From the NCBI GenBank assembly GCA_032821775.1, contig JAVLRN010000005.1:3038001-3102000 (forward strand): 64,000 nt of DNA, written 5' to 3'. Each line of letters begins with the position of its first letter. The stretch's first letter is position 1. A program made the translations under genes and the position numbers. This DNA is from Sanguinoderma infundibulare. Taxonomy: Eukaryota > Basidiomycota > Agaricomycetes > Polyporales > Polyporaceae. Shown piece by piece: positions 45,376 to 56,727 of this stretch. Below the pieces are notes generated by a model. It ran no database searches. It saw nothing but the letters and a program-made list of their open reading frames with translations, and had not been told where the DNA came from.

Positions 45376-45660
45376 AGTGCTACGAAGATGGGATTCTCGC
45401 GTTGCACTGGCGTTAACGAAGGAAATTTGGGTTTATCAGCAAAAACCGGAAGAAGGTGAACGAGCATTACACGCTTCTTAGATCGCGCTGCGTCATAGCT
45501 GCTTCCTCGGGGAGATCAGGATGTGCAGAAGGCTCTCAAACGGCGATCGAAGAGGACTGCGAGTATACTCCCATTAAACATCGCAATAATCATTCTCCGT
45601 GCTAATCATAAAGGTACAAGATCAGGGAGTCGAGAGAAGCGGCGGCGAGGACAGTCTACT

Positions 45661-47975
45661 TCAAAGTAGACAGTTTCCGAACGCACCCGAAGGTGGATCG
45701 CGTCCACAGAGGGGTTTCGGCGCACGTTAGCTTCCCCGCCGTCGACACGACGACAGGTACTAGTCCCGAGGGCCACGAAGAGGCCTGCGCCAGGAACGAC
45801 TACCCGCCCGTGCGAGCAGTCGACCGTACCTCGAGACCTGTGGGGTTGTCAGCACACTTGACGGCTGACAACAGCATACCTTTTGCATAGCATCCGGAGA
45901 AAACGTTCCCGAACACAAGCCTACTCACGTTTACTAAGATGGGGCAAAACGAAGGTCAGCACAGAAAACGCTGGAAGGAGACACATGCCGCGATAATATG
46001 CGTCATTGAATGCTTCAGCTTGATTGGGGCGAGATGGGAGTAAAGTACTTGCGTTGCAGGCATTCTGGAGGAAGAGAAGATCAGCTTCATGTACGACAAG
46101 AAACGAGGACATGCCATGCTACGTTGTCCGATACCTAGCGTACGATGCAAAAAGAAGGTCTAGGAGGAAGGCGTGAGCGTTACGAAGCGTAAGGCAGGGA
46201 CTCGCCATGCGCATTGAGGAACCAGCTTGATGAAAGGTATACGGCGAACCTCGAAAAAGGGGGCAGAGGCGAGCGTTAGCCTCAAGCAGAGCTTCGAACG
46301 AATACTCGCCAAAATGATACGTATTCCGGCGGGTCGAAGCTGGAGCGCGTCTGGCAGTGAAAGAGATCCGATGAATCAGTGCACACGAGGCGTCACATTT
46401 CCGGTCTAAACATCATCCGAACAGCATACCTCGATCCTGCGGGCAAGCAATATCAGCTCGTGAGGAAGTAGCGAAACCATACCGGAATTGGTTCTCCAGG
46501 GATTGCGTTGAGAGACTGAGATTGAGAAGGAAGGCTTGATGCGAGAGGAATGCTAAGGAACACATGTATCAGCAAGCAAAAATGGGAGAGAAACACGCGC
46601 CAAGAAGCATTGGGCTCATGTCTTCGCCGGACAGGCACAACAAGCGACTTGGGACACCGCAACAAACATCTAAAGAGAGGGAAAGGATGAGCCATATGGA
46701 TGAGAGCAAACGAGGATGTGCCGAGGATCCCGACCACCGCACCTGTCACTGCACGCGTAGAACACAATTTAGAAGGCGCATCTTGTCTGGATCCTGCGGG
46801 TGTAGTTATCAGCGATGAGGCGGGCTACGAAACACTCGCCGTTTGGAACGCAACACCAGACAGGCTGGGAATTCTTGGGCCCGACGACGAACGGAGGTCT
46901 GAGATGGAGGAATTAGCTAGGCGACGAGGTGAATGAGAACTGACCGCGTTTGTTTCGAGTCGACATTCTTGGAGCCATCTTGCGCCACGAGGTCCGACGA
47001 AAAAAAAACTCGAGAGAAGCGAGATCAGCTATATGGCGAACGTAGGCAAGTACTCGCCAGGGAAATATGTTGCGTATGTTCGTATTTGAAGCATGAATTG
47101 GAGATGGAACCGGGGTTGATGCACAAACGTTCACGAGTACCTTGGGGGTAACGCAGGCATAGACTACGACGTAAACGAGGTCAGCGTGTGACACAGCGAT
47201 GAGACCGCACCAGATAGTGTTGGCCCCAAGTCTTGACAGGACATGGTTGAGAGGATGGGCTGTCTGATGTTGGTATGAGCGGAGCGCTGGGGATAACGAG
47301 TGTCGGCGAGGAGGGACGTGATAGAAGCACGCGCCGTCGGTGGGGTTGACGCTTGGGATCTTCTCTAGAAGGGAAGTAAACGCGACCTAGAACAGGTTAG
47401 CAGATCATACAGCAAGCAAGAAGACTAGAGAGAAAGCATGAGCACTAAGCATGAGAGAAAACAAACACGTGCAGGGAACAGCGTTCCAACCACCGCAATC
47501 GCCAACCACCGAGCACGACTTGCAAGAAGCGTGGCGACTAGATCGTGACGAAAATCAGCGACAAGACCGGTTATGAAGGACTCGCCGTGTGTGGTTTGGT
47601 GATAGACTGTTTTCAGGGCTGAGCATCGGAGGCTGCAACCACAGGGAGGTGGACGGTCGGATGAGGTCTGCGGTCAACGAACGAGCACTCGCCGAATCAA
47701 TGTCGATGTCCTTCTATATTGCTTGTATGCTCTCATTGGAGAGGCGAGGGGTATGCTAGACTCAGGCTGGGATGGTGGCTGCGATCGTCAACCACAATGT
47801 GAAGGGAGTCGGCGAGAACACACCAAGCTTCGGATCGGGCCGTCGAAGGTTGAAGGGCGGAAGCGAGTTGCTGTCGAACGCTGCACGCCGACACACAGGA
47901 CACGAAAGTCGAAATGTGAGGATGGTGGTAGTTGTGAGGAAAGAGAGGGAGGCTCGAGCGAGCCTGTTTATATGC
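45661..47975 (-). pseudogene. Unidentified intron-rich gene, copy C (GC-donor introns)
   Basis: Third copy of the unit described at 38286-40620, on the - strand, with the TATA-like element near 47963-47975. All eight candidate GC donors are kept: GCGAGT at most sites, GCGCGT where A and B have GCGAGT before the branch CGCTGAC/CGCTAAC near 47330, and GCAAGT near 46048. Here the exon that ends CTC-TAA in A and B reads TTC-CAA, so this copy lacks one of the stops. Peptide pieces such as SRQDAPSKLCSTRAVTDVCC can be joined over the GT intron near 46745. Function unknown. Confidence 0.45.
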
Positions 47976-49879
47976 CTGTTCGGGACCCGCGGCTGGTCGG
48001 CGAGTTGCCGGTTGGGATCGGCCAGCCTCTTTCCAATTTAGCGGTCATCCTTTGTTCGGTCCGGCACGCGGCATGTCCAATTTCAATTGTTCGCAAATCG
48101 GGCAGGAGTACATGGAGACCGCCTGTGTTCGAAGCGAACGGTGTCGACGTCATAGGCTCATGCGCAGGGGGCCGGGTAAACCCTTTCAGCGACACACATG
48201 AACTCCTCCAGCGGCTTGAGATATTTGCATTCGTATTTTAAATGAAGTCGAGCCATGGGACAACAGTTCATCCTACAATCCCTAAACAGCATCAGTCTCT
48301 CAATGCTTCCACAGGTTTGCGAATCAGACGTACCCTCATTTATGTATGCTCCCTCGCACTAGTACGGTTGCGTTTACGTTTAGAAGCTACAAACTGCGAG
48401 AATTTAAGGGCATGCCAAATGGGGACAGTAGATTGTCTGACAGTTCGATGCCTTCTCGTAGTGATCGGGATGTCTACGGAGATTAGTGTAGCAGTCTTCG
48501 AGAGTGGGAAAGTGCAGGTGAGTGGTCAACAACTGCTCTCGAATGTAGTGGACACTTACGTATCTGATATCTGCCATATCCCTAGCGTGCCGAGGCAGTT
48601 AGTAATAGTAGGCGTCGGGGGTCATATTTATCTTCCACAACCAGTGCCTCACCTTCCGATTCCGGCTCCCTTTCGCCCATCACAAACGCACCAAAAAGGT
48701 CAGCAGAGGACTTCAAGTTGTCGTCGGGTCGTCGCCTCCAAAACGTACATGGCCTGATCGAGGAAGGCAGAAACGGAGGATGAGATGAGATGTCTCATGG
48801 ACCATGGGTGCGTGACGAAGGAAGCGGCGCATTTACCATGACAGGGCAGAAAGTGGCTGCGGGCGAACAAGTGCCGGAGTGCGGTTGAGACGGACGCAAC
48901 ACTACGTTTGAGCATGTGCACGGCGTCCACAGCCGATGCTGCTCACCCTTGCACCATCCAGGTCGACTGGGTGCCATACAAGTGCCATCCACACAGACCA
49001 GGTGTTTATGTCTCCAACGACGACTGCGCGCGATAGCCTGATGCATTGAGCGTTGGGATAGTGGCACGCGAACATTGAAGACGAAACATACAAGGCAACA
49101 CCATTCTACTTCATCTCGTAGAATCTATCCTGCGTCCTCACAGATCCTTGCATCTTCAGTCCGCCCTAGCTGCGCGTCCTCGAGCTTAGCCTGGTCTCCG
49201 ATTGATGCGACGTGGGCAGCTCGCCACTAGCTCGCCCACAGGGAGGGTCATACAACATTGGCGAATGACGTAGGCCGCGCTCTGTTATCGGGCCGACTCT
49301 TGCAGACATGTCGACGATATGAGTAAGACACAAAAGGTGCAAACGATACAGGCTCAGACCTCAGGCCTCAGGGCTCGATGTGTAGATGCAGATGGAAGCG
49401 CGAGACAAGGTGCGTACAGTGGCAAGCGCTCGATACGCCGAACTGGCCATCATCACCTTGAACTTCGGACCCGATGCCAATCAGCGACAGACCGTGAAAG
49501 ATAAGGACACTCAAATTCACGCCTTTCCAAGAAGAGCGGATAGATTGGACTAATCTAGGATGCTATACATCTGCTGTACAGGGAAAACCAAGCCGAATGA
49601 AACCGATAGGTACCCACAGGAGACGACAAGGGCGCCGTAAGGGAAACAATGTTCAATCCACGTCGCGGCTCACCGCCCTCCTTCACATCGCGCGTAATCC
49701 ACCACCGAAGTGGACTGGGACGGCGAGCGCAGGAGGATCCATGCGTTGTGCACGAGATCCGAGGACGGAGGTCAGCGCGCCAACTTCTCGTCATTCAACG
49801 TTCTTCTACATACCACGTGTTATCCAGTCTTGACTACGCACATTTCCGTCTGCATCGTGGACCATTAGGTATTCTTGGA

Positions 49880-51390
49880 CCCAAGTACAGGATACACCCA
49901 TAACCTGTTCGGTAAGACAACGTCCAGGAAATCGCATTTTCGAAACAGATCTTAGCGATGAACGTCCTCCGAACCGACTAGAAACCGGCGTAGCAAGAAG
50001 ACAAAAAACACCAGATCACGTCCGTTACAGTGTTCAGAAAGCAACCATCAACGCCTCGACGTTGTCCGTCTTCAGCCTGTCCAACACTCCATCCAAATCC
50101 CTACCCTTGCCTCGCCGGTAGTCCGCCCAGCTCGAGAAGAGGGCCTTCCAGGCCCACGAAGTACCCTGAGAGCGGACCAAGCGTCCAGGAAGCGCCACAG
50201 GAAGTATCACAGGGGGAGAACCACGCTCGACCGTGCGGAAACAGATGCCCGCGTTCGCGCTGCCCATCGCTAGCTCGACAATGTCCTGCAATACGGCCTC
50301 TCTCTCTGTCGCAGTTGCGAACGCCTTCGGGTAGTACTCCACGGGCCGGAACTGCGCGTAGTAGTTCACCACGAAGTAGGTCGGTCTCCTCACGAGGAGC
50401 ATCAGGGGAAGGAGCCCGGCATAGTGAGGCTTCGCGCGACTCGACTCCACGGCCCTCTTGCGTGCCGACTCCGCGTCCCGATTCCATTCTTCAAGGGTAG
50501 CGGGATTTTCGGCGATGTTCAGGAAGGCGGCGCCATCTACCTTGAACCTGCATGCGGGGTTGCGCATAGTTGGAGCGGCGTGTGACAGGAAGAAGCGTAG
50601 CACGGGTTTTGAGGATCCCGACCACTCGATGACGTTTCCTCGGAGGATGTGGGCTTTCGCGAAAGCTCTGAAAGACCAGATGTGCGCTGTCATGAACGCT
50701 TCAAGAGCAGTGGCAAAGGCTGCGAGGGACGAGTAGCCAAGGGGCGTCAGCGTATGAGAGAGTTGCGCCGGGCCCGAGTAATTCGCGAGGCAGTCGGCGA
50801 CATTACGGCATCCCAGTCTGCGTTACAGGTAACAGATGAATGACGCCCGGAGGCACGACGAACGGCACTACTCACTTGTGCTTCGGCCACCCGGCTTTCT
50901 GGCATTCCTTGCTACAGTAGAACGTCCTCGGACATCCCGCGCACTTTCGCAATCGGGTGGCTTGATCTTCCTCTCGGAGACAGTGGTGACAAACACGTAG
51001 TGCTATACGGGAGACGCAAGCACGGACAGCCTCAGGGACTTTGGTGGACATCGTAGGCGTTCGAGGACGGGGGCGGGGAATCACTGGAGTTGGTGTTTGT
51101 GGATCAAAGGGCTGCCGCATCATCTACGTCAATTGGATACCGGAACGTGATTATCGGATTTCACCTTCGAAGCATGCTCCCCTTCACGTCGACGGTGGCC
51201 ATTCCACCGGCGCGAGTCGTTGAGCATATACGGTGCACGCCAGGCATGGGCGCCGCGGTGACGCAATCTCTCATGACAGAGTATTATGCATGCTCCGCAC
51301 GCTCGAGCATAAGGATAGGAATCATGCCTCATGTAGAAACGCGACTCTTCCTGTACTGTTATGTAACCGTTGGCTAAAGCGACTCCCCAA
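49880..51390. repeat. Segment D-right, inverted counterpart of 1-1060
   Basis: Contains the intact MYND gene plus about 340 bp of its upstream region and 150 bp of downstream flank, all recognisable in reverse complement at the left end of the window. The left copy has the deletion and nonsense changes; this one is intact. Confidence 0.75.
50034..51051 (-). CDS. MYND zinc-finger protein (intact, 319 aa)
   Basis: Exons 51051-50876 and 50817-50034 with a 58-bp GT-AG intron in the Lys codon after the finger. Exon 2 is 784 nt long, exactly as in the gene at 32273-33290. The finger reads CHHCLREEDQATRLRKCAGC, then FYCSKECQKAGWPKHK, with all zinc ligands present. The body contains RNPACRFKVDGAAF, AKPHYAGLLPLMLLVRRPTY and SANAGICFRTVERG, and the family signature is LPGRLVRSQGTSWAWKALFS. 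The 3' end is short, after NVEALMVAF. A decayed inverted copy lies at the start of the window. Function is unknown; MYND fingers are protein-interaction modules. Confidence 0.88.
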
Positions 51391-51399
51391 AAGCGACCA

Positions 51400-52395
51400 T
51401 CAACGCTTCGACGAGGCCGTCGCCCTACCGCCGCCCATGCCTACGGTATCAAGCAGCCCATCCACCGCCCGATGCGTTCCCTGTCGGTATTCCGTCCAGC
51501 TCGAGATCAGCGCCTTCCACGTCCACGCAGTGTCCTGAGAGTGCACGTAGCGTACAGGAAGCGCCACATGCGCACGAGAAGAGCCGGACTCGGTCGAGTG
51601 GAGAGGGAGGCCCGCGTTAATACTACCAGTAGCGAACAGAAGGATAGCTTCCAAGAGGGCCTTCGTGTCCGGCACACCATTACCAATGAGCGTCGGGCGA
51701 TCCACAGGCCGAAACTGGGGGTAGAAGTCGCGGAACTCCAGGTTTGCGCCCGCCGCAAAGAACAGCGCAGGAAGGAGCCCAGCGTACCCAGGCTGCCTGC
51801 AGTATCGGTTCTCCGCTGCCTTGTGCCTGTCTGACACTTGGGCTTCCCATGCGCCGGCTGCATCGGGCGGCAGGGTCGCGAGCCTGAGGTATTCGGAAAG
51901 GGTGCGCAGATGAAGGCTTTTGAGCCTGAACTTGCGTGCGGAGTTGCGCTTCGAGATTCCAAGGGTGGCGCTCGCGGGGACGGCAGCTAAAAAAAGCACC
52001 TTTTGAGGAGATTGTGACCAATTGATGCCACCGGGCTGCAGAAGGACAGAGGCCTTGACGATCGATTTCAAGGCCCATGTATGCACCTCCATGAACTCCC
52101 GAACGGCACGGTGAAAGGGACGAGCAGCCAAGGGATTGCAGCGTATCGTGATAGTCCTCCGGGGCGTCGCTCGTTGGCTTGTAGATGGCCTCGAAGTGGC
52201 TGCAACATGACAATGTGTGCGAGGGACGGTGAATGGAGCCCAACGGAAACATATCAGGTGAGAAGGACTCACCTATGTGCTGGCCAGTCTGCTTTCTAGC
52301 ACTTCCTATTACAGTACAGCGCCCTCGAGAATCCTGCACACTTCCGCAATCGCGTATCTCTGTCCCCTTCCTGCCCTCAGCTACAACGCCCACAA
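51400..52395 (-). pseudogene. MYND-family pseudogene
   Basis: Exon 2 is largely open (51400 to about 52130) and carries REFMEVHTWALKSIVKAS, QPGYAGLLPALFFAAGANLE and VALPVRYVHSQDTAWTWKAL. The finger exon is damaged: CGRC is followed by an in-frame TGA, the second Cys pair reads CAGF, and TAG (52298-52296) replaces the Gln after YCNRKC. A single-base frameshift lies at about 52130, at the start of exon 2. The finger is destroyed and the gene is not expected to be functional. Confidence 0.75.
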
Positions 52396-52399
52396 CGAC

Positions 52400-53149
52400 G
52401 TAGCGCTGCAACGGACTTCTCGGGCTGTGGGTCGTGAAGGTTGCTTCCAACGGGCAGTTTTGGCATTGGAGGAAGTTTTCCCAGGTAGAGGAGTACTGGA
52501 GACGGCGAAGCTGCGCTGAGAGGGTAAATACACGGAGTGGGCTCGGGGGTGGGGGCAGGGGGCAGGGGTGAAGTGCAACAAGTACGAGTCCGGAGTTGCT
52601 CCTCGTTCTCAAACCTTATTCGACGTACCCACGTGTATACAGTATGCTCGAGCGCATCGCGGCGCATTGTCGTCTGCGACGCCTGTACCTGGCTTAGACC
52701 ATGCACTTCTTGGGATCATGGAAACTATGCATGCACAACTATAACGCGCACAGCCTGTCTGACAACAAAATGCGCAGAATCTCGTTTGCTGACTCGATAA
52801 TAGTTGGCCTCCGGAAAACAAGCAGAAGAGAATAGGATACACGTACCAATGGCTTGACCGGACCCGTTCCTTACACTCCGTTCTACAGGACAACGTGACA
52901 TGACATCCAGACCTCCAGTTCAGCCCTCACAGGCCTCACCGCCTGCCACCTCGGGCGCGCTTGCCTGGCTCGCCGCGAGCTCGCAAAGTTCGGGGAGCTT
53001 GCGCTCGACGCGGGCTTCTGCGTGACAGGTTGGAGCTCCGTCATCCTGGTCTTCCGTTCTTCCTTCGACAGCGAGTTGCGTCAGACGCGGCCAGGAGGAC
53101 CGAACCCTAGTGTGCGGCGACAGAAGGGGGAACTTGTATAGGACAGTTC
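52400..53149. other. Intergenic, no gene seen
   Basis: Short frames only. No family motif and no repeat recognised apart from the flanks of the neighbouring MYND remnants. Confidence 0.4.
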
Positions 53150-53505
53150 GGAATGGCCATAATTGCAGAAGCTGGGAGGAAGTTGCAAAGAAATACGAAG
53201 GGTATAGCTGGGCAAGTGGACGCAGTGTGGACAATCGAGTCTCTGGACGTCGCGGAGCGATGGGCGCTGGTCCGCAAGCGGCCCGTTCACCTGTGCCACT
53301 AACATCGCCGTGGCCTTCACTAGAACCGCCCCTCTGTGCTTCTGCCCAAAATACAAGTACAAGAACACTCCAGTGAAAGGAGATCATCCATGATATCGCC
53401 TTCAGCTTCAACTCCACAGGTCGGCAAAGAGCGCTATAGTGACTTTAAAACCAACCATTAACGCTTCGATGCTCCCAGCCTTCGCCCTGTCCAACACTCA
53501 GCAGT
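53150..53505 (-). pseudogene. Remnant of a MYND 3' end and its flank
   Basis: The stretch CAACCATTAACGCTTC, then CAGCCTTCGCCCTGTCC, at 53449-53500 is the 3' end of a family gene read backwards, like that at 43770-43830. The preceding ~300 bp resemble the flank at 43500-43750, including GCAAGCGGCCCGTT. No frame remains. Confidence 0.5.
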
Positions 53506-54303
53506 GTTCGTTCTTATTTGCAGGGCGACGCTGCTGCCCTGAGTGCGAATGGAGGCTGGCAGGCGTCGTGGGGCATAGCTAGCTGGTATGGAAACAGAAC
53601 GTTTTCAATGTTCCATCCCGAGCATCGAACTGAACAACTCACTAATTCTTCCCGCACCCAGCACCCGGACATGGCCCAATGCATGGATACGACGGCTACC
53701 CTTCCTGAGGGCTTCGCAGCGAGGCGCTGACTTGCGACCCTTGAGCACCGTGTACTATGTACACTTTCAGCCACCGCGGAGTTTGGATGCCCAGTAAACC
53801 TGCTTGGCAATTAATTTCAAGTTTTGTGCAGGGTCATGGTAGCGAAGACAAGGTGCCTGCATGTTTCTACGTTAACAAGGTAAGCGGAGCAAAGGAAGGG
53901 GAAGCAGAACATACTTTGCCACAAGTACATTGGGTAGGCAGTGACTGGTCTACGCGCTTCGTGTTGGATACGCAAGCGAGGACGCCCTCCAGTTGCATGC
54001 ACATCACATCGCCAGCTCCGAAGTCAACTGTTCACGCGCTCCTCTATCCATTTCATATCCATATGTACAGTAACAACGAATCCACAACAAGGAGCATACA
54101 CCACCGCACGCGGGCAGCCAGAGCTAGAACAAGAGGAAGAGAGAGAAAAACAAAGATAATTACGACACAGGCACATATGTAGAACGTATGCACAGCGGAC
54201 CCAGAGAAAACGTGTCGCGCGTGTCCGCGTCCTCCTACGCTCCCATCCCAAGAGGCCACACAGCCAACCGACGGGCAAGAGGGAGAGGCGAAGCGCGACG
54301 CGC
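53506..54303. other. Intergenic / RAB11 3' flank
   Basis: No convincing gene. The last few hundred bases probably include the 3' UTR of RAB11 on the - strand. Confidence 0.45.
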
Positions 54304-55502
54304 TCAGCAGCACTTGCCGCCCTGGTTCGTGTTCTGGTCAGCGGTGGGGCCGACGTGGATGGTATCCCCAGTCGTGGGCTTGATAAGGTCCTCTGCCTGC
54401 TCGAGCGACTTGCTTGACACAATCCGGTAGATGTCTGTGTTCAGATGGGAGCGGAACGAGCACCGTGGACATTAGTGAGCCAGGTCGAGCGGAGATGGAG
54501 GTGGACACCCACCTGTGAGGATGGTCTGGAATGCAGATTCGACGTTTGATGCGTCCAGCGCAGACGTCTCGATGAACGACAGACCGTTCTCGGCTAACAT
54601 GTGCAAAGCCGGTTCAGCTTAGCATTTTGCCCCAGTGTAGGTTCAAAGCAGAAGGATGGGAGAGCCAAGGAGGGAGAAAAAGATAGCGAGCCCAAAACGC
54701 ACCTGCAAATGCCTTCGCCTCCTCTGTGGGGACCGCGCGGAGGTGCTTCAAATCGCTCTTGTTGCCGACGAGCATGATGACGATGTTCGAGTCCGCGTGG
54801 TCGCGGAGCTCCTTCAGCCACCGCGTCACGTTCACGTACGTCGCATGCTTGGAGATGTCGTACACGAGGAGCGCACCGACTGCGCCGCGGTAGTATCTGT
54901 CGAGCATAGCGAAAAACGAGAGCCTCGCGGTGAGCGTGCGCGGATTAAGCGACGGAATTTAGGATCTGCACTCACGCGGCGGTGATCGCACGATAACGTT
55001 CCTGGCCGGCTGGAGAGGAGAGGAGGAAGATGTAAGGGATGAGGACACGCTTGAGGAAATGCAGGCGAGGCGGAAGTATGGAGGACGCACCAGTGTCCCA
55101 GATCTGCGCCTTGAGCGTCTTGCCGTCGACATTGATTGACCTTGTGGCGAACTCGACGCCGATGGTCGACTTGGTCTCAAGGTTGAACTCATTGCGGGTG
55201 AACCGCGAGAGCACTATCGGGTAGCCGGCCAGACGGGGGGAGGGAAGCAGCTTGCGTCAGACCTTTGGCCTCCACCACGCAGCAGATACGCACGATTACT
55301 GCCGGAGCACGGGTCAATGAGAAGTAGGTTCATTAAAAGAATAAAAATGGACACGTACGACTTTCCGACGCCAGAGTCTCCGATGAGGACGACCTATTTT
55401 CCGAAAGACGGCGACGCGGGCGAATCAATGTCCATTCCTGCTGTGTGGCCGCTGTGGAGGACGCACCTTGAAGAGGTAGTCGAAGTTGCTTCCTTCAGCC
55501 AT
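54304..55502 (-). CDS. ypt3: Rab11/Ypt3-type small GTPase
   Basis: GTPase of recycling endosomes and late Golgi that directs secretory vesicles to growth sites. Eight exons: 55502-55467, 55393-55359, 55298-55294, 55213-55091, 55009-54976, 54896-54703, 54593-54513 and 54434-54304, giving 212 aa. The P-loop is [11 protein letters not shown], the effector region TIGVEF, and the switch II start [19 protein letters not shown] as in Rab11. NKSDL and ETSALD bind guanine, and the C-terminus GGKCC is a digeranylgeranylation signal. Exon 3 is only 5 nt (TAATC, flanked by CAG and GTGCGT). It supplies the last base of Ser, all of Asn and the first base of Leu in the P-loop, and without it the frame is lost. 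All introns are GT-AG. Divergent from the gene at 56159. Confidence 0.93.
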
Positions 55503-56158
55503 ATCTAATGGTCAAATAGCGTCGTGAAAGGATCTAGGAGAAGCTAGCGAGCGAGCAGGGACGAGGAGGACGGGGGCGTGGTTGGGATGCAGAACCAAGC
55601 GACGAGGGATGCGGGTCCTCCATCCGAGTCGCTGTTGGCGGAGTTCCAATCTACCATAGCCGCGCGACCTCCTCCCCGACTCGCCTTGGACTCGCCTCCC
55701 CTTCGCGCTCTTCTCCAACGCTGTGTCTGTTCTGTCTCCAGTCTGGCTGATTGTTTAGCAGCGCGTCGGGCCAGAGACGCCTCATGTCGGAATTCAGGTC
55801 TCAGATGTACCCGGAACGCACAGGCCTGCGATGTCTGCATCTCTGGCCGTGAGTCGTGATCATCCCAGATGCCAGAGGAACAGTTCAAGGCTTCAAATCC
55901 ACCATATCCGCCGATTTCCCATTTCTCTCAACCGCACCGGGATCTGTCACTTGGAATCGGGGCCAGAGCTTCAAGCGCAGGTTTTCTCAAGGACATTGCG
56001 CATGGTTGTCGAAGCGGACCACTCGGACCGTCGGGACATCTCTCATGGTCACGAAGGGCTCGGGGCCTGGATGAGGTCTGCTCTAAGTATCATGTTATAA
56101 AGGAACGCCGCACAACCCCTGCTCGTCAAATACCCTCATACTAATAGCCTCATCCGCG
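55503..56158. promoter_or_regulatory. Divergent promoter region between RAB11 and the mutarotase-like gene
   Basis: 656 bp between two start codons on opposite strands. No separate gene is seen. The bases just before 56159 hold a short C-rich leader (CCTCATACTAATAGCCTCATC). Specific binding sites were not identified. Confidence 0.5.
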
Positions 56159-56649
56159 ATGTCTGTTCCGTCGAAACGCGTATGCCAAATCATCAAGGTC
56201 CGTGCATCGACGGCGACGACACAGCAGCAAGCTCATCAACCCAGCTTTCGTTTAGCTCAAGCCCGAGGCCGAGGCGGAATACAAGGCGATCCACGCCGCC
56301 GTCTGGCCTGGCGTCCTCGCGGCCCTGGAGCGGCACCACATCGTGGACTATTCCATCCACTACTACCCACCGCTTCAGCTGCTCGTCGCCAACTTCAAGT
56401 ACAACGGCACCGACTATGATGTGGACATGCGTGCGATTGCCGACGATCCGGAGACGCAGCGGTGGTGGAAGGTGACGGACCACATGCAAGACAGCTTCGT
56501 CCAAGGCGCGACGGGGAGTGGAGGCACGATTCCGTGGTGGCAGGTGCGTCAAAGATCGTTCATGGATCATGTCATCGAGAATGACGACTGTATGCGCTTC
56601 GTTCTAGGAGTTGGAGGAGGTTTTCCGGTTTGAGGGGAAGCCACAGTGA
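56159..56649 (+). CDS. L-rhamnose mutarotase family protein
   Basis: Small dimeric alpha/beta protein family that interconverts the anomers of L-rhamnose and related sugars. Three exons, 56159-56197, 56256-56543 and 56608-56649, encode 122 aa, slightly longer than the roughly 104 aa of bacterial RhaM. The active-site Tyr and His of RhaM, spaced four residues apart, are present in EYKAIHAAVWPGVLAAL, and the family's Trp pair in DDPETQRWWKVTDHMQ. The end ELEEVFRFEG matches the last strand. An insertion (NGTDYDVDMRAI) lengthens the middle. Substrate in this fungus is inferred from family only. The gene is convergent with EMC4, with 78 bp between the stop codons. Confidence 0.85.
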
Positions 56650-56727
56650 AGCCATGCGACTGGCGGTGTTGTACAGAGAATGCCCCGGGGCCTGAATAGA
56701 AGGAGACGACGAAACCCACAAAACGTA

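Larger units (their letters stand above)
44947..49781. repeat. Duplicated block C (truncated, same orientation as A)
   Basis: Collinear with 5597-10577 of block A, starting at the TGATTGGAGCAGATGCGCAA sequence and ending at CCGAGGACGGAGGT. Beyond this point the sequence is unrelated and leads into repeat D-right. It carries a MYND fragment, the intron-rich unit and the second conserved unit, but not the 500-aa ORF, which lies immediately past the break in A and B. Confidence 0.8.

Noticed and set aside
4139..49781. Interpretation of blocks A, B and C as a transposon (Helitron, LTR or TIR element)
   Set aside because: No terminal repeats, target-site duplications, Rep/helicase, reverse transcriptase or transposase motifs could be seen, and the boundaries lie in MYND genes. 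A formal search could still overturn this.
54304..55502. Direct joining of RAB11 exon 2 to exon 4 without a microexon
   Set aside because: It breaks the reading frame and removes the Asn and part of the Leu of the KSNLL motif. The TAATC exon restores both.
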